From CADEEN01 sp963840805 (lineage in GTDB: Bacteria; Pseudomonadota; Gammaproteobacteria; Burkholderiales; Burkholderiaceae_C), in assembly GCA_963840805.1 (NCBI GenBank), contig CAWJAJ010000011.1:637824-701823 (forward strand): a DNA stretch of 64,000 nt, given 5' to 3'. The notes beneath the pieces were generated by a model, which saw nothing but the letters and a program-made list of their open reading frames with translations, did no database searches and was not told where the DNA came from. The position numbers were made by a program, and so were the translations under genes. Of this stretch, positions 18,832 to 28,881 are shown piece by piece (the stretch's first letter is position 1; each line of letters begins with the position of its first letter).

Positions 18832-21800
18832 TCAACCCACCCAGCGTCGCGCGTTGTGGAACATGCGCAGCCACGGGCTCGGCGCACTCACGTCGCCGCC
18901 GGTCCAGCTCATCTGCACGTTGCGGAACACGCGCTCGGGGTGCGGCATCAACACCGTGAAGCGGCCGTCGGCCGTGGTCACGGCCGTCAGGCCATCGGGG
19001 CTGCCATTCGGGTTGGCCGGGTAGCTGGCGGTGGCCAGGCCTTGATGATCGACGAAGCGCATCGCGCGGCGCACGGCCACGGCATCGCCGCGCTGAGAGA
19101 AATCGGCAAATCCTTCGCCATGTGCGACCGCGATCGGGATGCGGCTGCCCGCCATGCCGGCGAAGAACAGGCTCGGGCTGTCCAGCACCTCGACCAGCGA
19201 CAGCCGCGCCTCGAACTGCTCGCTCTTGTTGCGCGTGAACTTCGGCCACGCCGCGGCGCCAGGGATGATCGGCGCCAGCGCCGCCATCATCTGGCAGCCA
19301 TTGCAGACGCCCAGCGCGAAGGTGTCGGGGCGATTGAAGAAGGCCGCGAACTGCTCGGCCAGCGCCGGGTTGAACAACACCGAGCGCGCCCAGCCCTCGC
19401 CGGCGCCGAGCGTGTCGCCGTACGAGAAGCCGCCGCAGGCGACGAAACCGATGAACGCATCCAACCTCGCGCGGCCCGCCTGCAGGTCGCTCATGTGCAC
19501 GTCGAAGGTGTCGAAGCCGGCCTGCGCCAGGGCATAGCTCATTTCGACCTGCGAGTTGACGCCCTGCTCGCGCAGGATCGCGAGCTTGGGGCGCGTGCGG
19601 TGCACGGCGGGCGCCTCGAGCGGGTCGAAGGTCAGGTGCAGGTGCAGGCCCGAATCGTCCGCGCGCCCGGCCGCGGCGTGCTCGGCATCGGCGCAAGCCG
19701 GGTTGTCGCGCTGGCGGGCGATGCGCCAGCTGACTTCGTCCCAGGCCTGGTGCAGCGCGGCGAGCGGCGCCGCGAACACCGGTTTGGCATCGCGCCAGAC
19801 CTCGACGACACCGCGGTCGTTGGGCTTGCCGATGGCGTGCGAATGCCGGGACAGGCCATGCGCACGCAACACCGACATCACGGCATCGCGCTCGGCGGTG
19901 GGCACCTGGATCACGACGCCGAGCTCCTCGTTGAACAGCGCAGCGAGCGTGCGCTCGTTGCGCCGCTCGCCGACCTGGCCGGCCCAGTTCTTCGAGTCGC
20001 CGACCTCGGCGCGGCTGTCGGCGATGCCGTCGCCCTCGGTCACCAGCAGATCGACGTTCAGGCTCACGCCGCGGTGGCCGGCAAAGGCCATTTCGCACAC
20101 CGTCGCCCACAGGCCGCCGTCGCTGCGGTCGTGGTAGGCCAGCAGGCGGCCGTCGCGGCGCAGTTGGTTGATCGCAGCCACCAGCGACTGGAGCCTTTGC
20201 GCGTCGTCGAGGTCGGGCACGCCGTCCTGCTCGCGGCAGCCGAACTGTCCCAGCACCTGCGCCAGCATCGAGCCCGCCAGGCGCATGCGCCCGCCGCCGA
20301 GGTCGACGAGGATCAGCGTGGTGTCGCCCGGCTGCAGTTGCGGCGTCAGCGTGCCGCGCACGTCGTCCAGCGTGACGAATGCGGTGGCGATCAGCGACAC
20401 CGGTGCCGTCACCTGCTTGGCCGTGCCGCCATCGCTCCAGCGCGTGCGCATCGACAGCGAATCCTTGCCGACCGGCACGCCGATGCCGAGCGCCGGGCAC
20501 AGCTCGAGGCCGACGGCGCGCACGGTGTCGTACAGCGCCGCGTCCTCGCCGGGTTCGCCGCAGGCCGCCATCCAGTTGCAGCTCAGCTTCACGCGTGACA
20601 GCTCGATCGGCGCCGCGAGCAGGTTGGTGACGGCCTCGGCCACCGCCATGCGGCCCGACGCCGGGGCATCGAGCGCCGCCAGCGGCGTGCGTTCGCCGAT
20701 GGCCATCGCCTCGCCTCGATACCCGCGGTAGTCGGCCAGCGTCACCGCGCAGTCGGCCACCGGCACCTGCCATGGGCCGACCATCGGGTCGCGGTGCGAC
20801 AGCCCCCCCACCGTGCGGTCGCCGATCGTGACCAGGAAGCGCTTGCTGGCCACCGTCGGGTGGCGCAGCACGTCGAGGGCGACCTGCTCGAGCTTGACGC
20901 CGGTGAGCTGCAGCGGCCGCTCGGCGCGCGCGATGCGCTGCACGTCGCGCAGCATTTTCGGCGGCTTGCCGAGCAGCACGTCCAGCGGCATGTCGATCAC
21001 GCGCTCGCCGCCGGGGCCGTCTTCCAGTACCAGTTGCGTCGCTTCGCTGGCCACACCGACGACCGCGAACGGGCAGCGCTCACGCGCGCACATCTGCTCG
21101 AACAGCGGCAGCAGATCCGGGTCCAGCGCGACGACGTAACGCTCCTGGCTCTCGTTGCACCAGATCTCCTTGGGCGCCAGCCCGCTCTCCTCGAGCGGCA
21201 CCTTGCGCAGGTCGAACACCGCGCCGCGGCCGGCGCCGTCGACGAGTTCGGGGAAGGCGTTGCTGATGCCGCCGGCACCGACATCGTGGATCGCCAGGAT
21301 CGGGTTGTTCTCGCCCAGCGCCCAGCAATGGTTGATGACCTCCTGCGCGCGGCGCTGGATCTCCGGGTTGCCGCGCTGCACCGAATCGAAATCGAGCGCG
21401 GTGATGTTGCTGCCTGCGGCCATCGAACTGGCCGCACCGCCACCCATGCCGATGCGCATGCCCGGCCCGCCGAGCTGCAGCAGCAGCGTGCCGGCGGCAA
21501 AAGTCTTCTTGTGCGTCTGCGTGTCGCTGATCGTGCCGATGCCGCCGGCGATCATGATCGGCTTGTGATAGCCGCGCTGGACACCGGCGACGGCCTGTTC
21601 GTAGACGCGGAAGTAGCCACCGAGGTTGGGCCGGCCGAACTCGTTGTTGAAGGCTGCGCCGCCGAGCGGGCCCTCGGTCATGATCTGCAGCGCCGACGCG
21701 ATATGGCCGGGCTTGCCGATCGGCGCCCGCTCCCACGGCTCGTCGGTGCCAGGCAGGTGCAGGTTGCTGACCGAAAAGCCGGTCAGGCCGGCCTTCGGCC

Positions 21801-22818
21801 GCGCGCCGCGGCCGGTCGCGCCTTCGTCGCGCAACTCGCCGCCGGCCCCGGTCGAGGCCCCCGGGAACGGCGAGATCGCGGTCGGGTGGTTGTGCGTCTC
21901 GACCTTCATCAGCACATGCGCGGTCTCTTCGCGTGCGCCGTACTGCGGCGCGTTGGTGAAACCCTGCGGCAGCCAGCGCTCGACGGGCCCGCCCTCCATC
22001 ACCGCGGCGTTGTCGTTGTAGGCGATCACCGTGCGTTGTGGCGAGGTCTTCTCGGTGTGACGGATCATGCCGAACATCGACAGCGGCTCTGGCTGGCCGT
22101 CAATGACGAAGTCGGCGTTGAAGATCTTGTGCCGGCAGTGTTCGCTGTTGGCCTGCGCGAACATCATCAGCTCGACATCGGTCGGGTTGCGGCCGAGCCG
22201 GGCGAAGGCCGCTGCGAGGTAGTCGATCTCGTCGGCCGACAGCGCCAGGCCCCACTCGACGTTGGCTGCTTCGAGTGCGGAACGGCCTTGGCCGAGCAGG
22301 TCGACGTGCGCCATCGGCACCCCTTCGCGCCCGTCGAACAGGTGCCGTGCGGCGCCGCGCTCGAAGGCCACGCTCTCGGTCATGCGGTCATGCAGCAAGG
22401 CCGCTGCGGCCTGCAACTCATCGGCATCGAGCGGCTTGGCCCCGAGCAGGCCGGCTCTCAGCTGCAGGTGGAACTCGATGACGCGCTCGACGCGGTGCAG
22501 CGCCAGGCCGCAGTTGTGCGCGATGTCGGTGGCCTTGCTGGCCCACGGCGATACGGTGCCCAGCCGCGGCATCACCACCACCAGCGTGCCGCCAGCGTCA
22601 GCCTGCGCCGGCTCGCCGTAGGCCAGCAGCGCCGCCAGCTTGTCGCGCGCCGCCGCATCGAGCGGCGCGTCGCTCCAGGCCCAGTGCACGTGGCGGGCGC
22701 TGATGCCGCTGATGCGCGGGCAGGCCTCGGCCAGGCGCGACAGCAGGGCTTGCGCGCGGAAGGCAGACAGGGCATTGCCGCCCTCGAAATGCAGCAGATG
22801 CTTGGGCGAAGCGGACAT
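18832..22818 (-). CDS. purL: Phosphoribosylformylglycinamidine synthase (long PurL)
   Basis: Fourth step of de novo purine synthesis: FGAR + Gln + ATP to FGAM. It is 1,328 aa, matching the long proteobacterial form (E. coli about 1,295). The order is an N-terminal PurS-like domain, linker, two FGAM-synthetase halves (with VETHNHPTAISPFPGA and the ATP-binding stretch GMGGGAASSM), and a C-terminal glutamine amidotransferase with the nucleophile Cys in LGVCNGCQMMAAL and His in HPERVFRNVQ. The start MSASPKHLLHFEGGNALSAF matches the family. No clear Shine-Dalgarno precedes it. Divergent from map across 91 bp. Confidence 0.97.
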   Translation of the reverse strand: MSASPKHLLHFEGGNALSAFRAQALLSRLAEACPRISGISARHVHWAWSDAPLDAAARDKLAALLAYGEPAQADAGGTLVVVMPRLGTVSPWASKATDIAHNCGLALHRVERVIEFHLQLRAGLLGAKPLDADELQAAAALLHDRMTESVAFERGAARHLFDGREGVPMAHVDLLGQGRSALEAANVEWGLALSADEIDYLAAAFARLGRNPTDVELMMFAQANSEHCRHKIFNADFVIDGQPEPLSMFGMIRHTEKTSPQRTVIAYNDNAAVMEGGPVERWLPQGFTNAPQYGAREETAHVLMKVETHNHPTAISPFPGASTGAGGELRDEGATGRGARPKAGLTGFSVSNLHLPGTDEPWERAPIGKPGHIASALQIMTEGPLGGAAFNNEFGRPNLGGYFRVYEQAVAGVQRGYHKPIMIAGGIGTISDTQTHKKTFAAGTLLLQLGGPGMRIGMGGGAASSMAAGSNITALDFDSVQRGNPEIQRRAQEVINHCWALGENNPILAIHDVGAGGISNAFPELVDGAGRGAVFDLRKVPLEESGLAPKEIWCNESQERYVVALDPDLLPLFEQMCARERCPFAVVGVASEATQLVLEDGPGGERVIDMPLDVLLGKPPKMLRDVQRIARAERPLQLTGVKLEQVALDVLRHPTVASKRFLVTIGDRTVGGLSHRDPMVGPWQVPVADCAVTLADYRGYRGEAMAIGERTPLAALDAPASGRMAVAEAVTNLLAAPIELSRVKLSCNWMAACGEPGEDAALYDTVRAVGLELCPALGIGVPVGKDSLSMRTRWSDGGTAKQVTAPVSLIATAFVTLDDVRGTLTPQLQPGDTTLILVDLGGGRMRLAGSMLAQVLGQFGCREQDGVPDLDDAQRLQSLVAAINQLRRDGRLLAYHDRSDGGLWATVCEMAFAGHRGVSLNVDLLVTEGDGIADSRAEVGDSKNWAGQVGERRNERTLAALFNEELGVVIQVPTAERDAVMSVLRAHGLSRHSHAIGKPNDRGVVEVWRDAKPVFAAPLAALHQAWDEVSWRIARQRDNPACADAEHAAAGRADDSGLHLHLTFDPLEAPAVHRTRPKLAILREQGVNSQVEMSYALAQAGFDTFDVHMSDLQAGRARLDAFIGFVACGGFSYGDTLGAGEGWARSVLFNPALAEQFAAFFNRPDTFALGVCNGCQMMAALAPIIPGAAAWPKFTRNKSEQFEARLSLVEVLDSPSLFFAGMAGSRIPIAVAHGEGFADFSQRGDAVAVRRAMRFVDHQGLATASYPANPNGSPDGLTAVTTADGRFTVLMPHPERVFRNVQMSWTGGDVSAPSPWLRMFHNARRWVG

Positions 22819-22909
22819 CGGAGCGTGGGGGGATGGAAGCCAGCCCCAACCGTCGGGGCATCGGGGCGAAGGCCGCGATTTTACGGGCCGGGTGGGATAA
22901 TTCGCGCCC

Positions 22910-23762
22910 ATGACGATGACCATCAAGTCCGCGGCCGACATCGAAGGTATGCGCGTGGCCGGCCGGCTGGCCTCCGAGGTGCTGGACCTGCTGACGCTGC
23001 ACATCAAGCCCGGCGTGACCACGCTGGAGATCGACCGCCTGGCGCACGAGCACATGGTCAAGGTGCAGGGCACCGTGCCGGCGACGCTGAACTACGCGCC
23101 GCCCGGCTACCCGCCCTACCCGGCGTCGCTGTGCGCCTCGATCAACCACGAGGTCTGCCACGGCATCCCGAATGCCAAGCCGCTGCGGAACGGCGACATC
23201 GTCAACATCGACGTCACCGTGATCACGCCGGAGGGCTGGCACGGCGACAACAGCCGCATGTACATCGTCGGCGAGGGCAGCATCGCCGCCCGGCGCCTGT
23301 GCCAGGTGACGTTCGAAGCCATGTGGAAGGGCATCCTCAAGGTGCGCCCGGGGGCCCGCCTGGGCGACGTCGGCCATGCCATCCAGACCTACGCCGAGAA
23401 CGCCGGCTTCTCGGTGGTGCGCGAGTTCTGCGGCCACGGCATCGGCAAGCGCTTTCACGAAGAACCGCAGGTGCTGCATTACGGCCGCCCGGGCACGCTC
23501 GAAGAACTGGTGCCCGGCATGGTCTTCACGATCGAGCCGATGATCAACGCCGGCCGGCGCGACATCCGCGAAGACCGCAAGGGCGGCACCTACGACGGCT
23601 GGACCATCGTCACGCGCGACCGTTCGCTGTCGGCGCAGTGGGAGCACACGGTGCTGGTCACCGACACGCGGCTACGAAGTGCTGACGCTGTCGGCCGGCA
23701 GCCCGCCGCTGCCGGCTTTCGTTCCCGCCGCGTCCAGCGCTGCCGCCCCCGTGGCGGCTTGA
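22910..23762 (+). CDS. map: Methionine aminopeptidase type I (one frameshift near the 3' end)
   Basis: Removes the initiator methionine from nascent proteins; essential, cytoplasmic. The type I M24 fold is complete: SLCASINHEVCHGIP, metal ligands Asp in NIDVTV, Asp in HGDNSRM, His in GHGIGKRFHEEP, Glu in FTIEPMIN and Glu in SAQWEHTVLVT. Near 23672 an extra C (GACACGCGGCTAC for GACACGGCTAC) shifts the frame; corrected, the product ends TGYEVLTLSAGSPPLPAF plus a short Ala-rich tail with TGA at 23760-23762. Uncorrected, a spurious Arg-rich tail ends at 23767. An essential gene with a broken but otherwise perfect end supports a sequencing error. Confidence 0.95.
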
Positions 23763-23845
23763 CATGACAACCCCAAGACGCCTGCGGCGTCGGCCCCCGA
23801 GGGGCGTTCAGGCCGCTTGGGGCGGCCCGACGCTGGCCTGACACC
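23763..23845. repeat. Hairpin-rich intergenic repeat between map and glnD
   Basis: Nested inverted repeats: outer arms CCCCAAG and CTTGGGG, and inside them GACGCC-TGC-GGCGTC and GCCCC-CGA-GGGGC. Such blocks around 80 bp are common between genes in Burkholderiales. This one lies in the map-glnD gap and may form a strong RNA structure between the two cistrons. Confidence 0.55.
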
Positions 23846-26473
23846 ATGACCGTTGCAGCACAGCCCGCGAGTGGCGTGGCCCTTGGCGTGGCGCGGCTGC
23901 GGCTGCGACTGGCCAGCGAGAAATCGGGGCTGGTCGAGCACTTTGCCGCGGCACGGCCGACGGCCACCGCGGCCACGACGCTGATCCGCGGGCTGGCCCG
24001 CCTGGTCGATGCGACGTTGACGGAGCTGTGGTTCGCCAGCGTCATGCCCGCCGGCGCGGCGCTGGTGGCAGCGGGCGGCTACGGCCGCGGCGAACTGTTC
24101 CCGTTCTCCGATGTCGACGTGCTGGTGCTGCTGCCCGACGACCTGACGGCCGAGAGCGCGCGGCCGGCCGTCGAACGCTTCATCACGGCCTGCTGGGACA
24201 TCGGCCTGGAGATCGGCTCGTCGGTGCGCAACATCGAAGAGTGCGCTGCCGAAGCGGCACGCGACGTGACGGTACAGACCGCGCTGCTCGAGAGCCGTCT
24301 CGTGCACGGACCGCGCAAGCTGTTTGCCGCGCTGCACAAGCGCCTGGCCGCCGACATGGATCCGCGCGCGTTCCTGCGCGCCAAGACACTCGAGATGAGC
24401 CAGCGCCACACCAAGTACGAAGACACGCCGTACGCGCTCGAGCCCAACTGCAAGGAGAGCCCCGGTGGCCTGCGCGACCTGCAGGTGCTGCTGTGGGTGG
24501 CGCGCGGCGCCGGGCTCGGCCGCTCGTGGGCCGAGCTCGCCGCCAACGGCATCGTGACACCGTTCGAAGCCAAGCAGCTGCAGCGCAACGAGGGCCAGCT
24601 GAAGCTGATCCGCGCGCGCCTGCACATGGTGGCCCGGCGGCGCGAGGACCGCCTGGTGTTCGATCTGCAGACCGCGGTGGCCGAGGGCTTCGGCCTGCCC
24701 GCGAGCAAGGGGCAGCGCGTCTCCGAACTGCTGATGCGGCGCTATTACTGGGCGGCCAAGGCGGTGGTGCAACTGAACCAGATCGTGCTGCTCAACATCG
24801 AGGCGCGCGTGGCGGGCAACGAAGCGCAGCCGATGCGGCCGATCAACGAGCGCTTTCTCGACCGCGCCGGCATGCTCGAGGTGGCCAGCGACGACCTCTA
24901 CCTGCGCGAGCCGCACGCGATCCTCGAGACCTTCCTGGTCTATCAGCAGACGGTGGGCATCAAGGGCCTGTCGGCGCGCACGTTGCGCGCGCTCTACAAC
25001 GCCCGCCACGTGATGGACGCCGCCTTCCGGCGCGATCCGGTCAACCGCGCGCGCTTCATCGAGATCCTGCGCCAGCCCGTCGGCCAGACCCACGCATTGC
25101 GCTTGATGAACCAGACCTCGGTGCTCGGCCGCTACCTGTGGGTGTTCCGCCGCATCGTCGGCCAGATGCAGCACGACCTGTTCCACGTCTACACCGTCGA
25201 CCAGCACATCCTGATGGTGGTGCGCAACATGCGCCGCTTCTTCATCCCCGAGCACGCCCACGAGTACCCGTTCTGCTCGCAACTCGGGGCGCAGTTCGAG
25301 CGGCCCTACGTGCTGTACGTGGCGGCGCTGTTCCACGACGTCGCCAAGGGCCGCGGCGGCGACCACTCGGTGCTCGGCGGCACGGACGCGCGGCGTTTCT
25401 GCCGCGAGCACGCGATCCCACGCGAAGACGCGCGCCTGATCGAGTTCCTGGTGCGCCATCACCTGACGATGAGCCACATCGCGCAAAAGGAAGACCTGTC
25501 GGACGCCGGCGTGATCAGCGCCTTCGCGGCCCAGGTGCGCGACGAGCGCACGCTGACCGCGCTGTACCTGCTGACGGTGGCCGACATCCGCGGCACCAGC
25601 CCGAAAGTCTGGAACGCCTGGAAGGGCAAGTTGCTCGAGGACCTGTACCGCCTGACGCTGCGTGCCCTCGGTGGCACCCATCCGGCGCCGGAAGCGGAAC
25701 TCGAAACCCGCAAGGCCGAGGCGCGCGCGATGCTGGCGCTGGCCTCGCAACTGCCCGACACCGAAAAGCCGCTGTGGGACACGCTCGACGTCGGTTACTT
25801 CGCGCGCCACGACCCGGCCGACATCGCCTGGCACGCGCGTGTGCTGTGGCGCCACGTCAAGACCGCCGTGCCCGTCGTGCGGGCGCGCGCGTCGTCGGTC
25901 GGCGAGGGACTGCAGGTGCTGGTCTACACCCCCGACGTGCCGGACCTGTTCGCGCGCATCTGCGGCTACTTCGACGGCGCGGGCTTTTCGGTGCTCGACG
26001 CCAAGGTCCATACGACGCGGCACCGCTACGCGCTGGACACCTTCCAGCTGGTGCATCCGAACATCGACGCCGGCGACCAGAGCGGCTACCGCGACCTGAT
26101 TTCGCTGGTGGAAACGCAACTGGCCAAGGTGCTGGCGGCGCAGGGCGCGCTACCCGAGCCGCGCCGCGGCCGCGTCTCGCGCCGCGTGCGCAGCTTTCCG
26201 GTCACCCCCCGTGTCGCGCTGCGGCCCGACGAACGCGCACAACGCTGGATCCTGTCGGTCAGCGCGAGCGACCGCACCGGCCTGCTCTACGGCATCGCCC
26301 GCGTGCTGGCCCGCCACCGCATCAACCTGCAGCTGGCCAAGATCAGCACGCTCGGCGAGCGCGTCGAAGACACCTTCCTGATCGACGGCGCGGAGCTGCA
26401 GCACAACCGTGCGCAGCTCGCGATCGAAAGCGAACTGCTCGACGCATTGGCGCCCGAAGGCGCGCCAGCATGA
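23846..26473 (+). CDS. glnD: [Protein-PII] uridylyltransferase / uridylyl-removing enzyme
   Basis: Nitrogen sensor of 875 aa that uridylylates PII (GlnB/GlnK) when glutamine is low and removes UMP when it is high. The domain order is canonical: nucleotidyltransferase with GGYGRGELFPFSDVDVLVL (about residues 75-95), PII-uridylyltransferase helical domain, HD domain with VAALFHDVAKGRGGDHS (about residue 495), and two C-terminal ACT domains (VYTPDVPDLFARICGYF and VSASDRTGLLYGIARVLARH). The stop overlaps the start of mnmH (ATGA). No frameshift was seen. Confidence 0.97.
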   Translation: MTVAAQPASGVALGVARLRLRLASEKSGLVEHFAAARPTATAATTLIRGLARLVDATLTELWFASVMPAGAALVAAGGYGRGELFPFSDVDVLVLLPDDLTAESARPAVERFITACWDIGLEIGSSVRNIEECAAEAARDVTVQTALLESRLVHGPRKLFAALHKRLAADMDPRAFLRAKTLEMSQRHTKYEDTPYALEPNCKESPGGLRDLQVLLWVARGAGLGRSWAELAANGIVTPFEAKQLQRNEGQLKLIRARLHMVARRREDRLVFDLQTAVAEGFGLPASKGQRVSELLMRRYYWAAKAVVQLNQIVLLNIEARVAGNEAQPMRPINERFLDRAGMLEVASDDLYLREPHAILETFLVYQQTVGIKGLSARTLRALYNARHVMDAAFRRDPVNRARFIEILRQPVGQTHALRLMNQTSVLGRYLWVFRRIVGQMQHDLFHVYTVDQHILMVVRNMRRFFIPEHAHEYPFCSQLGAQFERPYVLYVAALFHDVAKGRGGDHSVLGGTDARRFCREHAIPREDARLIEFLVRHHLTMSHIAQKEDLSDAGVISAFAAQVRDERTLTALYLLTVADIRGTSPKVWNAWKGKLLEDLYRLTLRALGGTHPAPEAELETRKAEARAMLALASQLPDTEKPLWDTLDVGYFARHDPADIAWHARVLWRHVKTAVPVVRARASSVGEGLQVLVYTPDVPDLFARICGYFDGAGFSVLDAKVHTTRHRYALDTFQLVHPNIDAGDQSGYRDLISLVETQLAKVLAAQGALPEPRRGRVSRRVRSFPVTPRVALRPDERAQRWILSVSASDRTGLLYGIARVLARHRINLQLAKISTLGERVEDTFLIDGAELQHNRAQLAIESELLDALAPEGAPA

Positions 26474-27573
26474 GCTTGCGTTCGATCACGGCGGCCGATG
26501 CCGCGGCGCGACTCGCGTGTTTCGACACCATCATCGATGCCCGTTCGCCGGCCGAGTTTGCCGACGACTGCCTGCCCGGCGCCGTCAACTGGCCGGTGCT
26601 CGACGACGACGAACGCCGCGTCGTCGGCACCGAGTACGTGCAGGTCTCGGGCTTCGATGCCAAGAAGCTCGGCGCGGCGATGGTGGCCCGGCGCATCGGC
26701 GAACTGCTCGAGGCCCACGTGCAGGACAAGGCGCGCGACTGGCAACCGCTGGTCTACTGCTGGCGCGGCGGCAAGCGCAGCGGCACGCTGGCCTGGTTTC
26801 TCGACCAGATCGGCTTTCGCACCACGCTGCTGCAGGGCGGCTACAAGGCCTTTCGAACACTCGTGCGCGAGCAGCTGGCGACGCTGCCGCTGCGCTGCGA
26901 ATTCACCGTCGTCGCCGGGCGCACCGGCAGCGGCAAGACACGCCTGCTGAACGCGCTGGCCGACGCCGGCGCGCAGGTGCTCGACCTCGAAGGCCTGGCC
27001 CGGCATCGCGGCTCGGTGCTCGGCGGCCTGGCCGACGAGCCGCAGCCGACGCAGAAGGCCTTCGAGACCCAGCTCTGGCACACGTTGTCGCGATTCGACC
27101 CCGCGCGCCCGGTCTACGTCGAAAGCGAGAGCCGCAAGATCGGTGCGCTGCAGCTGCCCACCGTGCTGCTCGAGCGCATGCGCAGCGCGGGCCGCGTGGT
27201 GATGGTGACGATGCCCGACGAGGCGCGCATTCAACTGCTGCTGGAGGAGTACGGCTTCTTCGCCGAACAGCTCGAGCGCTTCTGCGGCCACCTCGACACG
27301 CTGGTCGATCTGCGTGGCCGCGAGACCGTGAAGCACTGGCAGGCACTGGCCCGCGCGGGCCACTGGGCCGAGGTCTTCGCCGACCTGATGCGCAGCCACT
27401 ACGACCCGCTGTACCTGAAGTCGATGCAGCGCAATTACGCGCAGGTCGACCCGCCACGCACCTTGCTGCTGCGCAATGGCGGGGACACGGCCCTGCGCGA
27501 GGCAGCAACGACCTTGCTGAAGAGCGAGCCCGCTGCGGTGGCTGCCGACAACGGCAGCCTGCCGCCTTTGTGA
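26470..27573 (+). CDS. mnmH: tRNA 2-selenouridine synthase
   Basis: Also called SelU/YbbB. It converts 2-thiouridine at the tRNA wobble position to 2-selenouridine via a geranylated intermediate, using selenophosphate. 367 aa: an N-terminal rhodanese domain with the catalytic Cys97 in VYCWRGGKRSG, then a P-loop domain with G150-RTGSGKT157. Its ATG overlaps the glnD stop by ATGA, so the two are translationally coupled, an unusual partnership. No selenophosphate synthetase (selD) lies in the window, so the source of selenium donor must be elsewhere. Confidence 0.94.
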   Translation: MSLRSITAADAAARLACFDTIIDARSPAEFADDCLPGAVNWPVLDDDERRVVGTEYVQVSGFDAKKLGAAMVARRIGELLEAHVQDKARDWQPLVYCWRGGKRSGTLAWFLDQIGFRTTLLQGGYKAFRTLVREQLATLPLRCEFTVVAGRTGSGKTRLLNALADAGAQVLDLEGLARHRGSVLGGLADEPQPTQKAFETQLWHTLSRFDPARPVYVESESRKIGALQLPTVLLERMRSAGRVVMVTMPDEARIQLLLEEYGFFAEQLERFCGHLDTLVDLRGRETVKHWQALARAGHWAEVFADLMRSHYDPLYLKSMQRNYAQVDPPRTLLLRNGGDTALREAATTLLKSEPAAVAADNGSLPPL

Positions 27574-27584
27574 CTTCGAACCCT

Positions 27585-28859
27585 ATGGCGCTCGCCGGCA
27601 CCGATCCCGATACCTTCGTCGCCACGCTGCCCAACGGTGTGCGCGTCATCGCGATGCCGATGTCGCACCTGCACACCGCCGCGGTCAGCGTGTTCGTGCG
27701 CAGCGGCAGTGCCCATGAGTCGGCGGCGTTGAGCGGCATCAGCCATGTCGTCGAGCACATGGCGTTCAAGGGCACGCACGAGCGCGATGTGCGGCGCATC
27801 AACCTGGATGCCGAGCGCCTGGGCGCCGAGGTCAATGCCCACACCGACAAGGACCACACCGCCTACCAGATGCGCGGGTTGGCGCGGCACGCCGGCGAGT
27901 TCGTGCGCATGCTCGGCGACATCGTGCTGGCGCCCACCTTCCCCGCCGCGGAACTCGAGCGCGAACGGCAGGTGATCCTGCAGGAATTCGCCGAAGACGA
28001 CGACGACCCCGTCTCGACCGGCTACAAACTGTTCGACCGTGCCTGCTATGGCCTGCATCCGGCGGCGCAGCCGGTGATCGGCGCGCGCCGCAACATCGAG
28101 CGCTTCCAGCGCGACGACCTGGTGCGCTATGTCGAGCGCCAGTACAGCGGCGCCAACCTCATCGTCGGCGCAGCCGGCCAGATCGATCCGGATGCGATCT
28201 TTCGCGCCGTCGAGGCCGCGTTCGGCGGCCTGCGGCCGGGCGCGCCGAACGTCGTCGCCGCACCGGTCTATGCCGGCGCCATTCGCGCACGGGCGCTGGC
28301 CGGCAGCAGCCAGACGCACGTGGTGCTCGGCTACCCGATCCCGTCGCTGCGTGACGATGACCTGGCCGCCCTGGTTGCCGCCGCCGTGTTCGGCGAGGGC
28401 ATGAGCTCGCCGCTGCTCGACCGCGTGCGCGAACAGCGCGGGCTGGCTTACCACGCATCGTGCACCGCCGACATGTTCGACATGTGCGGCCAGCTGGTGA
28501 TCGAGGCCTCGACGGCGCCGGCGCAGGCCGACGAGTACCTGCGCGAAGTCACGGCGCTGCTGGGGGCGCATGCCAGCGCGATCGATCCGGTCGACCTCGA
28601 CCGGGCACGCAACCAGATCGCGGTGCGGCGCCTGCACGAGGCCGAGAAGCCGCTGCGCCGCCTCGAGGATGCGGCGCTCGAGCTGTTCGTGCAGGGTGGC
28701 ATCCGTTCGCGCAGCGAGATGCTGGCGCGCCTGTTGAGCGTCACCGCCGAAGAGGTGCGCGCCGCCTTCGAACGCATGCTCGCCGCCGGGCCCTCGGCAG
28801 CCATCGTCGGCAGCGTCGGCCGCGGTGCCGGCGAGCGGGCGCGGGCGATCCTGCGCTGA
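27585..28859 (+). CDS. M16 family zinc metallopeptidase (insulinase/processing-peptidase type)
   Basis: 424 aa. The inverted zinc motif HxxEH is H54-V-V-E57-H58 (SHVVEHMAFKGT), and the third ligand lies in the downstream acidic segment VILQEFAEDDDDP. The N-terminal active half is followed by the usual C-terminal M16 domain (GYPIPSLRDDDLAALVAAAV, VREQRGLAYHASC). No signal peptide is obvious; cytoplasmic or peripheral. It begins 11 nt after mnmH and probably closes the map-glnD-mnmH run. It acts on short peptides in the family; the substrate here is unknown. Confidence 0.92.
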   Translation: MALAGTDPDTFVATLPNGVRVIAMPMSHLHTAAVSVFVRSGSAHESAALSGISHVVEHMAFKGTHERDVRRINLDAERLGAEVNAHTDKDHTAYQMRGLARHAGEFVRMLGDIVLAPTFPAAELERERQVILQEFAEDDDDPVSTGYKLFDRACYGLHPAAQPVIGARRNIERFQRDDLVRYVERQYSGANLIVGAAGQIDPDAIFRAVEAAFGGLRPGAPNVVAAPVYAGAIRARALAGSSQTHVVLGYPIPSLRDDDLAALVAAAVFGEGMSSPLLDRVREQRGLAYHASCTADMFDMCGQLVIEASTAPAQADEYLREVTALLGAHASAIDPVDLDRARNQIAVRRLHEAEKPLRRLEDAALELFVQGGIRSRSEMLARLLSVTAEEVRAAFERMLAAGPSAAIVGSVGRGAGERARAILR

Positions 28860-28881
28860 GCGCCCGCCCCGCGCACGCGGG

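Noticed and set aside
20794..23685. A 963-codon plus-strand ORF opposite purL and through map
   Set aside because: Its product is low-complexity (Arg/His/Gln/Ala-rich) and purL is unmistakable on the other strand.
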